Source: Micromonospora musae (GTDB lineage Bacteria > Actinomycetota > Actinomycetes > Mycobacteriales > Micromonosporaceae). Taken from it: a stretch of 64,000 bases of DNA. The stretch's first letter is position 1; every line of letters begins with the position of its first letter. A program made the translations under genes and the position numbers. The stretch is taken from positions 1 through 64,000 of the forward strand of contig NZ_RAZT01000010.1 of the NCBI RefSeq assembly GCF_003626635.1, in the 5' to 3' direction. The notes under the pieces were generated by a model. The model was not told where the DNA came from. It searched no databases and saw only the letters and a list, made by a program, of their open reading frames with translations. Positions 61,630-64,000 of the stretch are shown in pieces.

Positions 61630-62279
61630 TGACGGTTCATGCGGGGCCGGGGCTGCCCGGCGAACCTGGCCCGATCCGGGTCAACGTCCTCAAGTGGCAC
61701 CAAACCCTGCCGGATGATGCCTGGCCGGACGGATTTCCGGAGAGTGGGGCCGTTTGGCGGGGCAACGTCTTCGCGGTGGCGGACTCGTGGCGGTCGCAGA
61801 CGGCCACGGCACGGCAGCTTCTAGCAGCCGTACTGATGTGGGGCCACGGAGTGAACGGCTACGGACCCTGGCGCGCCGTCAGGGCGCTAAAGGGTGACCC
61901 GGACGGCCAACGCCTTACCCGCGGACTCGATGGAGTCCGCGGCGACCAGCCGACGATCGAGGACTTCCGAGCCGCCTACCGGAGCTTTCGAGATCCGGAG
62001 CTTTCACGTCTGCCGTGGCTCGGGCCGGCGTTCTTCACCAAGCTGCTCTACTTCGCTGGCTATCGGCGGGAGAGCAAGGGTATCCAGCCCTTGATCCTCG
62101 ACCGAGTGGTTGCAGGTCGTCTTCCGGTCGATGCGGGGGTTCGTCGGCGGTTGGGGAACTGGCGGTCCGACGAGTGGATCGCCTACCTGCAGTGGGCTGC
62201 CGGACGGGCGGCCTCCGCCAGAGTTGCGCCGGACGCAGTGGAGATGGCGCTCTTCAAGGGCGAGAGCCTTCCGGGCTGA
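61629..62279 (+). CDS. OGG-fold DNA glycosylase-like protein
   Basis: A 216-residue helical protein with a helix-hairpin-helix glycosylase centre: SRLPWLGPAFFTKLLYFAGY and QPLILDRVVAGRLPVDAG. The lysine in FFTK and the aspartate in ILDRVV are 20 residues apart, close to the catalytic Lys/Asp pair of 8-oxoguanine glycosylases. The overall form fits the small prokaryotic 'OGG-fold' family rather than housekeeping MutM. It is translationally coupled to the EVE-HNH endonuclease gene, which suggests that it excises modified bases in the same targets. Confidence 0.75.
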   Translation: MTVHAGPGLPGEPGPIRVNVLKWHQTLPDDAWPDGFPESGAVWRGNVFAVADSWRSQTATARQLLAAVLMWGHGVNGYGPWRAVRALKGDPDGQRLTRGLDGVRGDQPTIEDFRAAYRSFRDPELSRLPWLGPAFFTKLLYFAGYRRESKGIQPLILDRVVAGRLPVDAGVRRRLGNWRSDEWIAYLQWAAGRAASARVAPDAVEMALFKGESLPG

Positions 62280-62287
62280 AACAACGA

Positions 62288-62312
62288 AACCGACCTGTTT
62301 GCTCGGTCGGTT
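62288..62312 (+). terminator. Hairpin after the glycosylase gene
   Basis: AACCGACC (62288-62295) pairs with GGTCGGTT (62305-62312), an 8-bp perfect stem, 8 nt downstream of the stop codon. Confidence 0.6.
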
Positions 62313-62596
62313 CACATTCAGTCGGAGCCGTCTCACCCTGACTCTGCCGGGAGCTGACAGAGTCCGGGATCAGACGCGGCAAAGCCTGCCGATTTGCATG
62401 TAGTCGTTCGGCGTTAGGGCGCGGAGGCTCGTTCCGCAGCAGGCGAACATCCATCAGATCGGTAAAAGATCTTATACACAAGGCGGCACCCATGCGACGG
62501 CATGGTGCGGTTACCGTCAATGCTCGGTCACTCCGATCCTGGCCCGAATCATGTCGTTGACGAGCCGGCCGGCGGCCTATTTCTGGAGGTTTGTGA
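62313..62596. other. Intergenic stretch before the right-edge helicase
   Basis: About 280 bp without a convincing gene. A locally AT-rich part (62461-62480) contains the palindrome AAGATCTT and TATACA, the best candidate for a -10 region of the helicase gene; a good -35 is not seen. GGAGG at 62585-62589 is the ribosome site of that gene. Confidence 0.4.
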
Positions 62597-64000
62597 ATGG
62601 CCAGCGGCCAGCCCAGGAGGCTCGTAAAGGTTGTGCAGCGGGCGCTGCAGGCGGGGCCGGTGTCCCAGGACGAGCTGATCACGAGCTTGCGTCAGGCCGG
62701 AATTCGCGTGGACGTGGGCGTGCTGTGGGAGACGTGCCGTACCCACGGCTTGGCCGATCTTCGCGGCGACCTGTGGGTACCCAGGGGTTGGGCGGTAGCC
62801 GCCAACGAACGTCGCGACACCGCTGGACCAGCTTCGGCGGGTGTGCTGGGGCCCGGATTGCCGGGGCAGCGAACCAAGGCGGGTCCACCGACGCAGGACC
62901 GTGTGGCACGGCGCGCGGACGCGCAGGTACAGCGGCTGGCGGATTCGGTCGGACTGGGGGCGCCGGAACCCGTACCGCCGGCGGGGCCGGTGCCGGCCGG
63001 GTGGAACGAAGTGGCGCGTGGCGCATGTCGGGCGCTGGCCGACGAGCTGGCGAAGGTCACCAGCCGGCGCACCGAAACCGATGTGCCGCTCATGGATGGT
63101 CAAGAGACGGGCCAAACCGCCACGCGGCGGTTGGTGCGCTTCGAGGCGCAGAGCGAGATCGGAACCGCTGAGGGGACACGCGGCCTACTGATCGTGCAGG
63201 AACTAAAAATCGAGGCCGAGGTGATCTCGGTGTTCGGCGCGGTTGTCACCCTCTCGCTGCCGTCGGACGCACCGGTGACGCGCGAAGCGACCCTGCGACT
63301 CGACATGTCCTGGCTGTTGAGCGCCCAGAGCAGGCGATTGTGGGAGCTGATCGACGGGGGCCCCGGCTTCGATGCTGCGGCAGCATTGGCAGCCGTTACG
63401 CCCGAGAAGCCAGCCGCCACGCCGACCTCGCCACCCGCTGCGGAACCGCTGAGGCCCGGCGAGGTAGAGCGGCTCAACGAGGGCCAGCGACGAGCCGTCG
63501 AACTGGCCCTCACCCATGGAGTCACCTGGCTGTGGGGACCACCTGGTACGGGCAAGACCACGACGATCTCTGCCCTGGTCGCCGCCCTGGCGGCGCGGGG
63601 CAAGCGGGTGCTGCTGGCTGCGCCTACGAACGCCGCGCTGGACGTCGCGGTCACGGCCCTGTTCGACCGTGCGCCGCAGGTTGCCGAAGGCGGAACACTC
63701 GTTCGGCTCGGACAGCCGACCGACAAACTACTGAGCCACCCCGCCGGCGACGCCGTCCTGGTTGACGTCGTCGCCGCGCAACGCGGTGCCCTGCTTGCCG
63801 CCGAGCGTGTGGACGTCGGACAACGGTTACAACAGGTCCGACATGATCTGGCCGAGCTGCGACGCGTCAAGGGACCGCTCACCGAAGAGCAGCAGCAGCG
63901 GCGCTCCGAGCTGGAGAGCGAGGCGGCTGAACTCGCGTCAGTGGCAGAGGGGCTGGATCGTCTCCTGCTGCAGTTTCGGCGCAAAATCTGCCGCGAAGCA
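62597..64000 (+). CDS. P-loop DNA/RNA helicase (Upf1/Dna2-like), 3' end outside window
   Basis: An open frame of 468 codons runs to the window end without a stop. ATG 62597 has GGAGG 7 nt upstream. The first 55 residues look like a winged helix (LVKVVQRALQAGPVSQDELI). A middle region of about 220 residues is followed by LNEGQRRAVELALTHGVTWL and the Walker A GPPGTGKTTTISALVAAL (about residues 315-332), then VLLAAPTNAALDVAVTALFD (motif Ia). A coiled-coil insertion (QQVRHDLAELRRVKG and EEQQQRRSELESEAAELASV) begins before the cut. This is an SF1 helicase of the AAA_11 kind. Any nuclease domain would lie beyond the window. Confidence 0.85.
   Translation, partial: MASGQPRRLVKVVQRALQAGPVSQDELITSLRQAGIRVDVGVLWETCRTHGLADLRGDLWVPRGWAVAANERRDTAGPASAGVLGPGLPGQRTKAGPPTQDRVARRADAQVQRLADSVGLGAPEPVPPAGPVPAGWNEVARGACRALADELAKVTSRRTETDVPLMDGQETGQTATRRLVRFEAQSEIGTAEGTRGLLIVQELKIEAEVISVFGAVVTLSLPSDAPVTREATLRLDMSWLLSAQSRRLWELIDGGPGFDAAAALAAVTPEKPAATPTSPPAAEPLRPGEVERLNEGQRRAVELALTHGVTWLWGPPGTGKTTTISALVAALAARGKRVLLAAPTNAALDVAVTALFDRAPQVAEGGTLVRLGQPTDKLLSHPAGDAVLVDVVAAQRGALLAAERVDVGQRLQQVRHDLAELRRVKGPLTEEQQQRRSELESEAAELASVAEGLDRLLLQFRRKICREA

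Noticed and set aside
1..64000. Prophage or rRNA/tRNA genes
   Set aside because: No capsid, tail, terminase or integrase motif, and no tRNA or rRNA sequence recognised on reading.

Overview
The window is very GC-rich, high-coding-density DNA with frequent GTG starts, ATGA/GTGA stop-start overlaps and long spurious antisense frames. It is from an actinomycete. An aculeacin-A-acylase-like enzyme, an ECF42 sigma factor with its DGPF partner, and an actinomycete-type SAM-dependent methyltransferase point to the Micromonosporaceae (a Micromonospora/Actinoplanes relative). That family assignment is an inference from gene content; no rRNA, tRNA or CRISPR array was found.

Left part (1 to about 22 kb) is ordinary chromosome. 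It opens with the tail of an IS5-family transposase. Then come an FGGY gluconokinase, a secreted aculeacin-acylase-like Ntn hydrolase, two related membrane-anchored proteins of unknown function (4550-5710 and 8301-9629), a quinone oxidoreductase, a VOC protein, a lipoprotein, the ECF42-DGPF pair, a DinB-like protein, a PadR-ABC transporter operon and a large secreted LamG-metallophosphoesterase. Several perfect hairpins close these transcription units.

Right part (about 22 to 64 kb) is a dense defence island with almost no housekeeping genes. In order it holds: a HigBA-type toxin-antitoxin pair with a palindrome over the toxin start; an orphan macro-domain protein; a methyltransferase; a PLD-nuclease/SF2 helicase/DUF3427-like protein; a DarTG toxin-antitoxin pair coupled to an Mrr-type endonuclease; a Rad50-like zinc-hook ATPase with a small overlapping partner; a five-gene operon (winged-helix-like protein, Cas4-like nuclease, unknown protein, DUF262-HNH protein, SF1 helicase); a complete type I restriction-modification operon with two different HsdM genes; mobile-element debris (GntR regulator, three small overlapping genes, two frameshifted pseudogenes); a SNF2 helicase overlapping an Hsp90/sacsin-type ATPase with a C-terminal HNH-like domain; two PD-(D/E)XK proteins; an EVE-like/HNH endonuclease coupled to an OGG-fold DNA glycosylase; and a P-loop helicase cut by the window edge.

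The best candidates for an undescribed system are the five-gene operon 34260-41466, the SNF2 plus Hsp90-HNH pair 51757-57937, and the EVE-HNH plus glycosylase pair 60448-62279. In each, stop-start overlaps link nearly all the genes, and the domain combinations match no system I can name with confidence. All functional statements come from reading motifs; no database search was run.
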